Assembly: GCA_031216445.1 (NCBI GenBank)
Contig: CM062205.1
Location: 22,027,501-22,091,500, forward strand
Source of the DNA: Lateolabrax maculatus
Taxonomy: Eukaryota; Chordata; Actinopteri; Acropomatiformes; Lateolabracidae
DNA: 64,000 bases
Direction of reading: 5' to 3'
The stretch's first letter is position 1. The number at the start of each line of letters is the position of its first letter. Position numbers and translations under genes: made by a program. Below are positions 60,201 through 64,000 of the stretch, piece by piece. The notes beneath the pieces are model-generated. The model saw nothing but the letters and a program-made list of their open reading frames with translations, ran no database searches and was not told where the DNA came from.

Positions 60201-63100
60201 CTGCACCTGTCATCTTACTGTTGAACTGGACAGCTTGAATACCAATGTTACTCCAGAGAAGTAAGGTTTTATGTATTCTACCTTTAAGCACAAAGATTAC
60301 CTGGAACTGACCAACATAATTAACTTTAGACCAACAGGGGAAATCTACACAATTTCATTAGTATGGATGGAAAACACTCCTCAACTGCTTCCCCACTTAG
60401 CTCCAACATTACACGTGCCATGTGGCGGCTCCAGGGAGCTTTGTAGGATCATAAGTGGCTTGCCTTTTTTGCATGGGTGGCTTCAGTGAGGGATTGCAGT
60501 GTTTGTGCCTGCTGGTGATCTACACAGAAACTAAAGCACGACTGCAGCTGTACAGTAGATGCTTCGTTAAAGTGCAGCCCGGGTCGTTAGTACTGTATTG
60601 TTGGAGTGTTTTTGACACATTTGGGATTATGTAACGCTCTTCAGTGAACTCAAGTGTAGACACATTCTCAAATATTTAGACAGCTTTTGCTTTGATTAGG
60701 CCGATAATGTGCCTCCCAGAAAACATTTTTCCTCATCAGCTTGAAAAATTGAGACTTCTTTCTACAGCGCCTATTAATTCAGGAAATATGATCTTGAACC
60801 CTATTCAAGAACAGCAATCTTTCTGTAGAGGCCTTTCTGGACATATATAGCAACACTTTAGGGCTGATAATTAACAATCATTTTCATTATCCCTTTTTCT
60901 GCTGCTTATGATTAATTGAGTGATTGACTAATCGTTTAGTGGATGAAGTGTCAGTAAAATCATGAAAAATGCCCATTATAGAGCCCAGGCTGAGGTCTTC
61001 AAATGATTTCAGAGAGAAATGCAGATAATTCTCAGATCGGAGAAGCTGGAACAAGAGAACGGTTGGTATCTTTGCTCGAAATATGACTAACATTATTAAT
61101 CGATAATCAAAAAAGTTTCCAGTTAATCTTCGGTCTTAATGTTGTTGTTGATCAGATACATTTAAGTTGAATGTTTTCAGGTTTTTCTCAGTCTCGGAAA
61201 AAGTATTTAAAAAGTATAATTTACATCTAACTTTTTAGCCAATACTCGCTCACTTCAGTGTACAGTGAAATATAAGCTTAGACTGGATTTACTGATTGTC
61301 AACATTGCGTGCAACCGTGAGTAAAGGATGTGGGATCAAAGCTGCAAGGCCGAGCACATATCTTGGAAGACAATTACATTCAGGACTTATTCAGTAAATC
61401 CTCATGTATGCTGCTTCTCTGAAAATACAGAAAAAAAAGGCAAGATGTGCAAATGATGCATTTACTGCGTGTTATGTCGGTGTACAGATTTGATGCAAAG
61501 ATCAAAGTTTCTCCGTCATTGGCACATCTATCTGTAGATGTGTGACCTGCATCTGATGATCTAAACGGCGGCTTGCGACGGTTAGCTGATTGTTGAGATA
61601 GATCTCTGCACATTCGCTCTAATGGAGCGAGTAAGAGATGTCTCAGCTCTGAGGAAAGAATCTGTTAATGGAAGATTTGTTTCACGCTCTCTGGTCCAAA
61701 AATCACAGACAAAAAGAAAAGCAACCAGAGCTCACCTGCAGATAAAAAAGACAACGTTTCCAAAGAGGGCAGCTACCACAAAGACAAGTGCAAAAACTAA
61801 AAAGGTGCACACCAACAGCATATATCAGATAACATAAGAACATTGTGCGCTTTTGTAGTTTTTCTTGTTTCATCTGTGCACATGCACGTCTGCTTCAACG
61901 TGATCACACATCTGTCAAAAAACAGGCTCTGTGAACAGTATATCCTTATTCACTCCTTATTCATTTCGCTGATATGTAATCCTTCAGTCTTGATGTTGAT
62001 GTGATCTTCTGGCTGTAATTATCCATTTTATCTTCTCCACTCTCAAGTGTTATCGATATTTTATCCGCTGCTGGTGTGACGACCCAATTTCCCGGCGGAG
62101 AAAATTAAAGTTTCTCTAATCTGATAATTAATACTCAGTACTGACCCCCCCCACCCCCCCACTCCTCCTCCTCCACCCCCTCCTACTTACCACAACGCTC
62201 ATAATCTGCAGCTCCTTCAGGACAAAGTCCACCTTCTTCTGCGTGGTCAGCGAGGCCAGGACGGCGTTGTGGCTCCTGCAGGCCAGCTTGGCGTTGTCGT
62301 ACGAGTCCTTGGCCGTGATGAACTTCAGACAGGAGTTGCCCACCAGATGCCAGCTTTCACCACACACGTTTTCTGGAAGGGAGAGAACAGACGAGTGAAC
62401 GTTTATTTTATTTTTTTCGTATCCCTTTAATCATCTTGTGACCCCCCTCAGATTTATCTTCCAACCTCTTGTGACTCACTGCCCAAAAGGCACATTATAA
62501 TAAGTCTGCATTGATTCTTACTTACATTTTAAATGTTATTAGACAATATGATATTGTAACCTTTGTAATAAATACAACCATCTGTGTCTTTGCATTAATG
62601 GAAACTTTAATTTGGGTCTTGGCCATACTTTTAGTCCTGAAAATGTTTTGCTTGCTATGTTTATTATAGAGAAACTTGAGATAAACCTGAGATCCATAAG
62701 AACAAGCAACATGGTTATTCATATATCAATATTTGACCATATGATCATATCACTTATCTGTGATGCATCCCTAGATCCCAGAATTGATGTCGGTGCATAA
62801 AATGTTCACATAACTGATAAGGCAGATGGCAAAATCTATGGAGTATCCCTCAGTTTGTAGAAATACTTGCATTAATACTAATTTTACTCTTCCTGTGTGT
62901 GTAGTTAATGTATGTCTCTGTTTGCTATGTTTTTTAATGAGATGGTTTTATTTCCATTTACCTGGCAGTGAGATGCACTCCTGGTTGCGAGGCTCCCACT
63001 GACAGTTCTGGTCCACAGCGCAGCTCTTGCAGCTGGTTTTCTTGTTGCAGACGTACGAAGGGTTGTCCTTGGGGCAAACGTCATACTCCCCTATGGCCCC
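2786..63100 (-). CDS. atrn: attractin (mahogany), partial: 14 internal exons, gene span
   Basis: This is the span of the attractin coding region visible here; the gene reads from high to low coordinates. Exons, 5' to 3': 63100-62962, 62372-62191, 59539-59320, 58871-58686, 56558-56313, 55319-55182, 53368-53275, 52420-52368, 51144-51050, 49422-49344, 48571-48414, 42355-42294, 25479-25401 and 2893-2786. All introns are GT-AG. The exons total 1839 nt, or 613 codons, with no in-frame stop or phase conflict. The domain order is PSI, C-type lectin, PSI, PSI, laminin EGF x2, membrane-proximal region, transmembrane helix, tail. This matches the C-terminal half of mammalian attractin (about 1430 residues). 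Attractin is a type I membrane glycoprotein that supports agouti action at melanocortin receptors and acts with MGRN1. The tail sequence ETDEEPPDLIGG, as I recall it, is specific to attractin rather than attractin-like 1. Both ends of the gene fall outside the window. Confidence 0.95.
3056..3125 (+). repeat. dispersed repeat with ctgctaaatgctccactat, copy 1
   Basis: The segment gttctccaccaaccgctgag, then ggaaacatctggccctttgg and ctgctaaatgctccactata is shared in order with 8160-8245. I recognise it as a teleost dispersed repeat without a firm family name. Confidence 0.5.
4960..5045 (+). repeat. dispersed repeat, attaatcg-type, terminal fragment
   Basis: It contains aatcaattaatcgcacaaaa and gattgattaattggtaaaaa, followed by gccagcactacacc, the usual end of this repeat family. 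Confidence 0.4.
5116..5130. repeat. (CA)n microsatellite, short
   Basis: Seven and a half CA units at the left edge of a dispersed repeat; a second short CA run closes the other edge near 5350. Confidence 0.85.
5131..5350. repeat. dispersed repeat with imperfect inverted ends, flanked by CA arrays
   Basis: The left end reads tgtacttctatacttgtgag gac. The reverse complement of the right end reads tgtacttgtaaaactatctt tgtgagaacc, so the ends are imperfect inverted repeats. Inside are cattgacataatgcattccc and gtgaggaccagtcaaaatgt. The layout and CA flanks match a repeat I know from fish genomes. It is probably a non-autonomous element, but no target-site duplication is evident. Confidence 0.5.
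7459..7483. repeat. (GT)n microsatellite
   Basis: About 12 GT units; a CA array lies about 85 bases downstream on the same strand, so the two are mutually complementary. Confidence 0.9.
7568..7585. repeat. (CA)n microsatellite, short
   Basis: Nine CA units, partner of the GT array at 7459-7483. Confidence 0.85.
7815..8100 (-). repeat. dispersed repeat, attaatcg-type, reversed copy
   Basis: Read on the minus strand it gives the family order: tgtttaatctgtaaaatgtt, ccatagtccaagatgacatc, then the tttgcatttttgcttgatag block and several attaatc repeats. It is therefore an inverted, near full-length but diverged copy. Confidence 0.55.
8160..8245 (+). repeat. dispersed repeat with gtgctaaatgctccactat, copy 2
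   Basis: The segment ttttggtctcaacagggaat, catctggtgcttctaagt and gctaaatgctccactatgta parallels 3056-3125 and extends a little further (acaacagcaagtcagcagtg). Confidence 0.5.
8490..8730 (+). repeat. purine-rich tract with GGGA units
   Basis: Includes gggagggagggatggagggg and long A/G runs. Open frames over it are composition artefacts. Confidence 0.8.
8774..8822. repeat. (AC)n microsatellite
   Basis: About 24 uninterrupted AC units. A 12-bp perfect inverted repeat lies between this array and the next. Confidence 0.95.
8835..8866. repeat. perfect 12-bp inverted repeat between two CA arrays
   Basis: The arms catccacgtgca (8835-8846) and tgcacgtggatg (8855-8866) are exact reverse complements around the 8-base spacer gatatccg. 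Each arm contains the E-box-like hexamer CACGTG. Confidence 0.85.
8870..8941. repeat. (CA)n microsatellite with CAAA interruptions
   Basis: A CA array broken by several acaaac units, ending in a long pure stretch. Confidence 0.95.
9521..9544. repeat. short pentanucleotide tandem (AAGTG)n
   Basis: Four to five tandem copies of gaagt/aagtg, in a purine-rich setting. Confidence 0.7.
11043..11061 (+). repeat. G-run cluster with G-quadruplex potential
   Basis: G4-T-G4-AT-G8 on the plus strand, a compact four-run G motif with 1-2 base loops. It is on the non-coding strand of atrn. Confidence 0.7.
11239..11291. repeat. (AC)n microsatellite
   Basis: About 26 pure AC units. Confidence 0.95.
14990..15620 (+). 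mobile_element. degraded non-LTR retrotransposon (LINE) reverse transcriptase fragment
   Basis: The plus frame 15033-15371 (112 codons) contains STVVPQGCVPSPRLFSLYL, then NLLLNTSKSQELTVGF and FHFLAHI. These match the order of fish LINE reverse transcriptase motifs: the PQGCVLSP box, the (L/A)LN-TSKT-KEL-DF block and the FKFLG-HI block. The stretch between the first two, where the catalytic (F/Y)ADD box should stand, is deleted or scrambled. After the stop the similarity continues in broken frames to about 15620 (QQRLFCLRK; then TAAHSRQIIQ). It is an inactive old copy lying opposite to atrn. The clade (L2/Maui or Rex1/CR1 type) cannot be settled by eye. Confidence 0.75.
17853..17907. repeat. 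(AC)n microsatellite
   Basis: About 27 pure AC units. Confidence 0.95.
19199..19218. repeat. (AT)n microsatellite
   Basis: Ten AT units; self-complementary. Confidence 0.9.
20501..20522. repeat. T22 homopolymer
   Basis: 22 consecutive T on the plus strand. It could be the A-tail of a decayed retroposon on the minus strand, but no body was recognised. Confidence 0.9.
20668..20725 (+). repeat. possible SINE-type tail fragment
   Basis: The segment acatttacatttag, then ggttatccagagtgacttac resembles the common fish SINE-like motif acatttatttagcagacgct-tttatccagagcgacttac with a short deletion. A weaker relative is at 47629-47690. Confidence 0.4.
23607..23663. repeat. (TG)n microsatellite
   Basis: Mostly pure TG, with one GA interruption near its left end. 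Confidence 0.95.
24765..24840 (+). repeat. fragment of the same repeat family as 56768-56990
   Basis: It carries ccaggagctggtcagctaag, cttcgcataaagaaac and aggggaaacagttaaactgg, then ctctgactgaaggt. These are the middle blocks that are deleted from the 56768 copy. Confidence 0.5.
25401..25479 (-). CDS. atrn: atrn exon M: transmembrane helix core and stop-transfer sequence
   Basis: 79 nt. The acceptor is tgcccacag and the donor gtaagt. It completes the Ser codon and ends in phase 0 after Glu. The translation is SCFLSLLLVAAVVWKIKQSC, then WASRRRE. With FFVTFF from exon L it makes a hydrophobic span of about 20 residues, followed by a basic stop-transfer segment (KIK...RRR), as expected for a type I membrane protein. 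It is isolated by introns of about 16.8 and 22.5 kb, and its identity rests on the unbroken phase and near identity to the mammalian attractin membrane segment. Confidence 0.96.
26525..26622. repeat. (GT)n microsatellite with degenerate right part
   Basis: About 19 pure GT units to 26562, then TATG, GAGTGTGA and CTGTGTGAGT variants. Confidence 0.9.
26718..26806. repeat. (GT)n microsatellite with GTAT variants
   Basis: A long GT run followed by gtatgtatgt interruptions and another GT run; the second GT array within 300 bases. Confidence 0.95.
27383..27403. repeat. (GT)n microsatellite
   Basis: About ten GT units. Confidence 0.9.
27890..27995 (+). repeat. dispersed repeat fragment (gcgccccctgctggcc type)
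   Basis: Contains gcgccccctgctggccatta, gaaagaatacaggtttaagg, then cacttcagcattggcttcac and cagacccggaggttt. I recognise this block order from repeated teleost intron sequence. The element class is unknown to me. Confidence 0.5.
34390..34720 (+). repeat. purine-rich tract
   Basis: About 330 bases, mostly A and G on the plus strand, including an A14 run near 34481-34494. Confidence 0.8.
35894..35937. repeat. (TG)n microsatellite
   Basis: About 22 TG units; a second GT array lies about 290 bases on. Confidence 0.95.
36228..36288. repeat. (GT)n microsatellite
   Basis: About 30 GT units with one TATG interruption near the right end. Confidence 0.95.
36628..36643. repeat. (CA)n microsatellite, short
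   Basis: About eight CA units after a T run. Confidence 0.8.
40130..40600 (+). repeat. long purine-rich tract
   Basis: About 470 bases dominated by GGA, GAGG and GAAA units on the plus strand; the longest such tract in the window. Confidence 0.85.
42294..42355 (-). CDS. atrn: atrn exon L: juxtamembrane segment and start of transmembrane helix
   Basis: 62 nt. The acceptor is cttttgtag and the donor gtgagc; phase 0 in, and it ends with AG of a Ser codon. The translation is IAFSQHSNFMDLVQFFVTFF, then Ser split with exon M. The peptide leads from the ectodomain into the hydrophobic membrane helix (FFVTFF). The adjoining introns are long, about 6.1 kb upstream and 16.8 kb downstream. Readthrough of the donor gives Arg then a stop. 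Confidence 0.95.
43780..44040 (+). repeat. dispersed repeat, attaatcg-type, heavily degraded
   Basis: It retains attatcagttattttctta, gaaatgtcagaaaaaac and a tail ctactcattgctttagcac, in family order but strongly diverged. Confidence 0.4.
46084..46101. repeat. (CA)n microsatellite, short
   Basis: Nine CA units. Confidence 0.85.
47629..47690 (+). repeat. possible SINE-type tail fragment, diverged
   Basis: ttttgtagatgcttttattc aaagtgcatgaatac resembles the same fish motif as 20668-20725 (tttagcagacgcttttatcc aaagcg). The similarity covers only about 30 bases. Confidence 0.3.
48414..48571 (-). CDS. atrn: atrn exon K: membrane-proximal ectodomain, part 3
   Basis: The acceptor is ccttcag and the donor gtaagc. 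The exon completes an Ala codon, ends in phase 0 and supplies 53 codons. The translation begins AGTQTGEEIPIVSRSNIKEF, then KDSFSNENFDFRNSPNITFF and VYVSNFTWPIKIQ. NIT and NFT are sequons. The acceptor is a NAGNAG (cagCAG), so a second in-frame acceptor three bases downstream could drop one alanine. Reading through the donor gives six extra residues (VSFSSP) and a stop, so retention of this intron would yield a protein ending before the membrane helix. Confidence 0.96.
48572..49343 (-). other. atrn: atrn intron between exons J and K (772 nt)
   Basis: The upstream third (49075-49325) is a diverged copy of the attaatcg-type dispersed repeat. The rest is plain intron. The segment next to the exon K acceptor is pyrimidine-rich on the coding strand. 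Confidence 0.75.
49075..49325 (+). repeat. dispersed repeat, attaatcg-type, second copy
   Basis: It shares cagcaaatcctcacatttga, gaagcta-atcca and tttggcatttttgcttgatg with the family seen at 60860-61140, in the same order and orientation, and ends near ttgtttcagcactac. The terminal attaatcg blocks are eroded. Confidence 0.6.
49344..49422 (-). CDS. atrn: atrn exon J: membrane-proximal ectodomain, part 2
   Basis: The acceptor is ccctcctcag and the donor gtaggt; phase 0 in, phase 1 out. The translation is PNRDLDMFINASKNFNLNITWATSFT plus one base. Mammalian attractin has NRDLDMFINASKNFNLN at this position, so the match is essentially complete. NAS and NIT are N-glycosylation sequons. Confidence 0.96.
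49423..51049 (-). other. atrn: atrn intron between exons I and J (1.6 kb)
   Basis: AT-rich intron. A short CAT/CAC triplet-like patch (plus strand, 50949-50970) is the only low-complexity sequence noted. No exon or mobile element was recognised. Confidence 0.7.
51050..51144 (-). CDS. atrn: atrn exon I: membrane-proximal ectodomain, part 1
   Basis: The acceptor is ttcaaacag and the donor gtatgt. It completes the Tyr codon from exon H and ends in phase 0. The translation is YTLLIDYQFTFSLSQEDDRY, then YTAINFVATPEE. This begins the conserved membrane-proximal region shared by attractin and attractin-like 1, to which I assign no named catalytic function. Upstream of the acceptor, within the intron, lies a pyrimidine-rich stretch containing a TTC triplet array. 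Confidence 0.96.
51209..51230. repeat. (GAA)n/(TTC)n triplet array upstream of exon I
   Basis: About seven GAA units on the plus strand, read as TTC on the coding strand, 65-86 bases before the exon I acceptor. Confidence 0.85.
51840..51960 (+). repeat. dispersed repeat, attaatcg-type, central fragment
   Basis: Contains tcccagagccagaaggtgac, caacagtccaaaactcaatg and aacagtaaaaagcagcaa, which are the central blocks of the same family. Both ends are missing. Confidence 0.5.
52368..52420 (-). CDS. atrn: atrn exon H: end of laminin-type EGF domain 2 (53-nt exon)
   Basis: A 53-nt exon, the shortest in the window. The acceptor is cattcag and the donor gtaagt. With the two bases carried in, it reads L-CEVENRYQGNPLKGTCY, closing the second laminin EGF domain; one base of a Tyr codon is carried out. 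The peptide is nearly invariant among attractins as I recall. No ATG lies in the exon, so it can only be seen by following the phase from exon G to exon I. Confidence 0.95.
52421..53274 (-). other. atrn: atrn intron between exons G and H (854 nt)
   Basis: Purine-rich on the plus strand (pyrimidine-rich on the coding strand) at 52425-52530, next to the exon H acceptor. The remainder is featureless intron. Confidence 0.7.
53275..53368 (-). CDS. atrn: atrn exon G: laminin-type EGF domain 2, first part
   Basis: The acceptor is tgttcag and the donor gtgagt. The exon completes a split Pro codon and ends with two bases (CT) of a Leu codon. The translation is PCKCNGHASMCNPNNGKCFC, then TTKGIKGDRCHL. 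CKCNGHA with CFCTTKG is the second laminin-type EGF repeat of attractin. The module finishes in exon H, so the intron interrupts the domain between Leu and the following CEVENRY. Confidence 0.96.
53369..55181 (-). other. atrn: atrn intron between exons F and G (1.8 kb)
   Basis: It contains two open frames of unrecognised sequence (plus 53621-53968, minus 54113-54316) with normal amino-acid composition. I could not match either to a gene or a mobile element, and I treat them as chance or decayed repeat. Confidence 0.6.
55182..55319 (-). CDS. atrn: atrn exon F: laminin-type EGF domain 1
   Basis: The acceptor is atggcag and the donor gtgagt; phase 1 in and out, 46 codons. The translation is ACQCNGHSQCVNESVCEKC, then LTTGRHCESCISGFYGDP and TNGGSCQ. 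The CxCNGH start, the G-x-x-C-x-x-C-x-x-G-(F/Y)-Y-G-D core and the eight-cysteine layout are diagnostic of a laminin-type EGF module. One sequon, NES, is present. In attractin this is the first of two such modules between the last PSI domain and the membrane-proximal region. Confidence 0.97.
55320..56312 (-). other. atrn: atrn intron between exons E and F (993 nt)
   Basis: Ordinary AT-rich intron with a T-rich patch at 56060-56080. I saw no exon and nothing else that I can name. Confidence 0.7.
56313..56558 (-). CDS. atrn: atrn exon E: PSI domain with proline-rich linker
   Basis: This is the largest exon here. The acceptor is tgctgcag and the donor gtaggg; phase 1 at both ends, 82 codons. 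It encodes PENCSGYRTCGQCLDQPGCG, then WCTDPSNTGKGQCIEGSYRG, a linker rich in Pro/Ala/Ser, and LNASMCPGEAKYNWSFIHCP. The first half is a PSI fold (CGQCL, GCGWC) and the end completes it before the laminin EGF domains. Sequons are NCS, NAS and NWS. The linker, roughly residues 45-62 of the exon, is several residues longer and more proline-rich than the mammalian one as I recall it. The exon has high GC and many CpG, unlike its AT-rich introns. Confidence 0.96.
56559..58685 (-). other. atrn: atrn intron between exons D and E (2.1 kb)
   Basis: It holds a deleted copy of a common teleost dispersed repeat at 56768-56990, beginning aaaggaatagttcgacattt on the plus strand. The remainder is AT-rich with no exon recognised. 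Confidence 0.75.
56768..56990 (+). repeat. dispersed teleost repeat, internally deleted copy
   Basis: It begins aaaggaatagttcgacattt tgggaaat and continues with ctaccagcatctctaaagct, then cactaattaacacgttatat. This matches from memory a very common teleost dispersed repeat. The usual middle (the agctggttagcttagc-ataaagactgg part) is missing here. Confidence 0.65.
58686..58871 (-). CDS. atrn: atrn exon D: PSI domain after the lectin domain
   Basis: The acceptor is gttcctcag and the donor gtaaga. The exon completes a split Ala codon and ends with one base of a Pro codon. It encodes NHSAKQCRTPCAMRTTCSEC, then SSECMWCSNMKQCVDSNAY and FGQCMEWYTMNTCP. The dense cysteines with the ECMWC core and CVDSNAYV are those of the third PSI domain of attractin. 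The NHS tripeptide at the start is an N-glycosylation sequon. Sequence identity to the mammalian exon is very high as I recall it, and there is no frame damage. Confidence 0.96.
58872..59319 (-). other. atrn: atrn intron between exons C and D (448 nt)
   Basis: The shortest intron in the window. AT-rich, with no repeat or regulatory element recognised. Confidence 0.75.
59320..59539 (-). CDS. atrn: atrn exon C: C-type lectin domain, C-terminal half
   Basis: The acceptor is gtttgcag and the donor gtgggc. The exon starts in phase 0 (Tyr-Lys-Ala-Leu) and ends one base into an Ala codon; it contributes 73 codons plus 1 nt. It encodes TPWVGLRKINVSYWCWED, then LQWLPGEPSDAGFCG, then LKAQTCINPVNGSLCERP. 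TPWVGL corresponds to the WIGL core of C-type lectins. The Ca-site EPN motif is EPS, as in mammalian attractin, so classical Ca-dependent sugar binding is doubtful. N-glycosylation sequons are visible at NVS, NTT and NGS. The gtgggc donor is weaker than the others but is fixed by the reading frame and the next exon. Confidence 0.95.
60860..61140 (+). repeat. dispersed teleost repeat, attaatcg-type, best copy
   Basis: It starts with tagggctgataattaacaat and includes cgtttagtggatgaagtgtc, agtgaaaaatgccca-like and gagaagctggaacaagagaa blocks, ending in attaatcgataatcaaaaaa. This block order is a dispersed repeat that I recognise from many teleost introns and link to no named family. Related copies are at 49075-49325, 51840-51960, 43780-44040 and, reversed, 7815-8100. 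Confidence 0.65.
62144..62190 (-). repeat. G-rich tract at the 5' end of the exon B intron
   Basis: On the coding strand the intron runs gtaagtaggagggggtggag, then GGA units, then two G7 runs separated by T. It starts directly at the donor. Confidence 0.8.
62191..62372 (-). CDS. atrn: atrn exon B: C-type lectin domain, N-terminal half
   Basis: The acceptor is ccttccag and the donor gtaagt. The exon completes the split Glu codon from exon A and ends in phase 0. The translation starts ENVCGESWHLVGNSCLK and continues through YDNAKLACRSHNAVLASLTT to VDFVLKELQIMSVV. It carries the first Cys pair, the W-H-L and SCLK strands and the AxLASL helix/strand of a C-type lectin fold. The end of the exon reads IMSVV, where the mammalian protein has a longer serine-rich stretch, so the loop before TPWVGL is about three residues shorter here. 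The intron begins with an extremely G-rich tract on the coding strand (see findings). The lectin domain belongs to the extracellular part of attractin. Confidence 0.95.
62373..62961 (-). other. atrn: atrn intron between exons A and B (589 nt)
   Basis: Ordinary AT-rich intron. The acceptor side is pyrimidine-rich on the coding strand. No repeat was recognised. Confidence 0.75.
62962..63100 (-). CDS. atrn: atrn exon A: PSI domain
   Basis: Most 5' exon visible. The acceptor is cttcccag before GGGGCC and the donor is gtaaat after CTGCCAG. It starts in phase 0 and ends with one base of a split codon (46 codons plus 1 nt). The translation begins GAIGEYDVCPKDN and contains CNKKTSCKSCAVDQNCQWEP. This is a cysteine-rich PSI (plexin-semaphorin-integrin) fold with regularly spaced Cys and the QW signature. 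In mammalian attractin this PSI domain sits between the Kelch propeller and the C-type lectin domain. The match to the mammalian exon is close to residue for residue as I recall it. The preceding exon was not found before the window end at 64000. Confidence 0.95.
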
Positions 63101-64000
63101 CTGGGAAGAGAAGGCAGAAATAAACAGGCGTCAACTCTTAGGATTCAAAGCACCAAATTATCACATTTCATGCTCCATAAATGACACACCTTCATTGGAA
63201 AATAAAATGAAATTTTCCTTCATTATGAATAGAAGAAGAGGCGGGTCTTTCTAGATTCATGAGATTTTCACTGAAAAAGATAATGATAACATAATGATGT
63301 CCTTACTGACAATGTAGGTATTTGAACAGAAAGCCAGGTTCTCACAAGTATTACATTATCAAATGATTGTAGTCAGACAGACAGACCCTTGTTAATCAAA
63401 TAGTTTAGAGACAAGTGCAGATAAGAGTGCTGGAGATGAACTGTCTCCGGGTGTCATACTGCATCTAAATGAGCGGTGATTTAATCAGATTGACAAATCA
63501 GATTCAGTGATGGAAATAAGAATGTGCTTCATTAGTCGTTTATCTAATCATTACTCAAATTTGTGCCAATTTAAAAGGTGTAAAAACCTCGTGGAGGAAA
63601 TGAAAGGAAGGTCTGTCACAATATTTGTGGATCCTATTCAAAATACCAAGTTAGTGGATTGCAGGCTACAAGAACCCGAATCTGAAGGCGAAATTAGTAT
63701 TTGCCCATCTTAATGTCAGATTTAAAAGCACTGTAGCATGAAAGAGGAGGGTCAGAACTCTTCAGCTAAAACATTAAGATGTGGTTTTAATGTTAAAAGC
63801 AGCCAGTCTTCTCTGTCAGCAGTAAGGTTTCCCCAGGAAGTTGGTAAACAGAGGTGGTAAGATCTGCCCGCCCACCCTCTCAGAACAGATCTACTCAGCT
63901 CTCCACGTCCTCCTACAGCTGGTAGTTACTGGAAGACTGAATCTTATTAAATAAAATGCTGCTGTACACTATTTTTGAGGGAGGTTTAGATGAACAATGT
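63101..64000 (-). other. atrn: atrn intron upstream of exon A (partial)
   Basis: I looked here for the preceding attractin exon (the end of the Kelch/first PSI region) and found no convincing frame with splice sites. It is probably all intron. Confidence 0.65.

Larger units (their letters stand above)
59540..62190 (-). other. atrn: atrn intron between exons B and C (2.65 kb)
   Basis: The 5' end of the intron on the coding strand (62144-62190) is a G-rich tract directly after the donor. A nearly full copy of the attaatcg-type dispersed repeat lies at 60860-61140. No other exon was seen that would fill the short loop between exons B and C. Confidence 0.75.

Noticed and set aside
2786..63100. 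Assignment to attractin-like 1 (atrnl1) instead of atrn
   Set aside because: The tail reads LETDEEPPDLIGG as in attractin, and the other exons follow attractin closely; attractin-like 1 diverges after MASRPFA as I recall.
1..64000. CRISPR arrays, operons, tRNA or rRNA genes
   Set aside because: The tandem repeats are simple-sequence microsatellites; the gene structure is eukaryotic; no tRNA or rRNA sequence was recognised by eye.

Overview
The window is nuclear DNA from a ray-finned fish, probably a percomorph teleost. Three things point to this: one vertebrate gene broken into small GT-AG exons by AT-rich introns, very many CA/GT microsatellites, and several dispersed repeats that I recognise from memory as common in teleost genomes.

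Only one gene can be supported: attractin (atrn, the mahogany gene), on the minus strand. Fourteen exons lie between 63100 (5' side) and 2786 (3' side). Their lengths sum to 1839 nt, exactly 613 codons, and the reading phase is consistent across every junction. They encode roughly the second half of the protein. In order these are a PSI domain, the C-type lectin domain, two more PSI domains, two laminin-type EGF domains, a membrane-proximal ectodomain, the single transmembrane helix, and the start of the cytoplasmic tail with its MASRPFA motif. The 5' part (CUB, EGF, Kelch, first PSI) lies beyond 64000. The last coding exon or exons (about 80 residues of tail) and the 3' UTR lie before position 1. 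The tail sequence ETDEEPPDLIGG separates attractin from attractin-like 1.

Layout: 48.4-63.1 kb holds eleven exons separated by introns of 0.4-2.7 kb. From 48.4 kb down to 2.8 kb there are only three exons (juxtamembrane, transmembrane, first tail exon), set in introns of about 6.1, 16.8 and 22.5 kb. These long introns hold the microsatellites, purine tracts, one dead LINE fragment and most of the diverged repeat copies. No second protein-coding gene, RNA gene, CRISPR array or intact transposon was found.

Function, from knowledge of the family: attractin is a type I membrane glycoprotein needed as an accessory for agouti signalling through melanocortin receptors. It works with the MGRN1-type ubiquitin ligases through its cytoplasmic tail. 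No convincing undescribed system was found. The most useful second-look items are the isolation of the membrane-anchor exons by long introns with early stops in the retained-intron frame, a NAGNAG acceptor, splice-site-adjacent simple repeats, and the dispersed repeat families.
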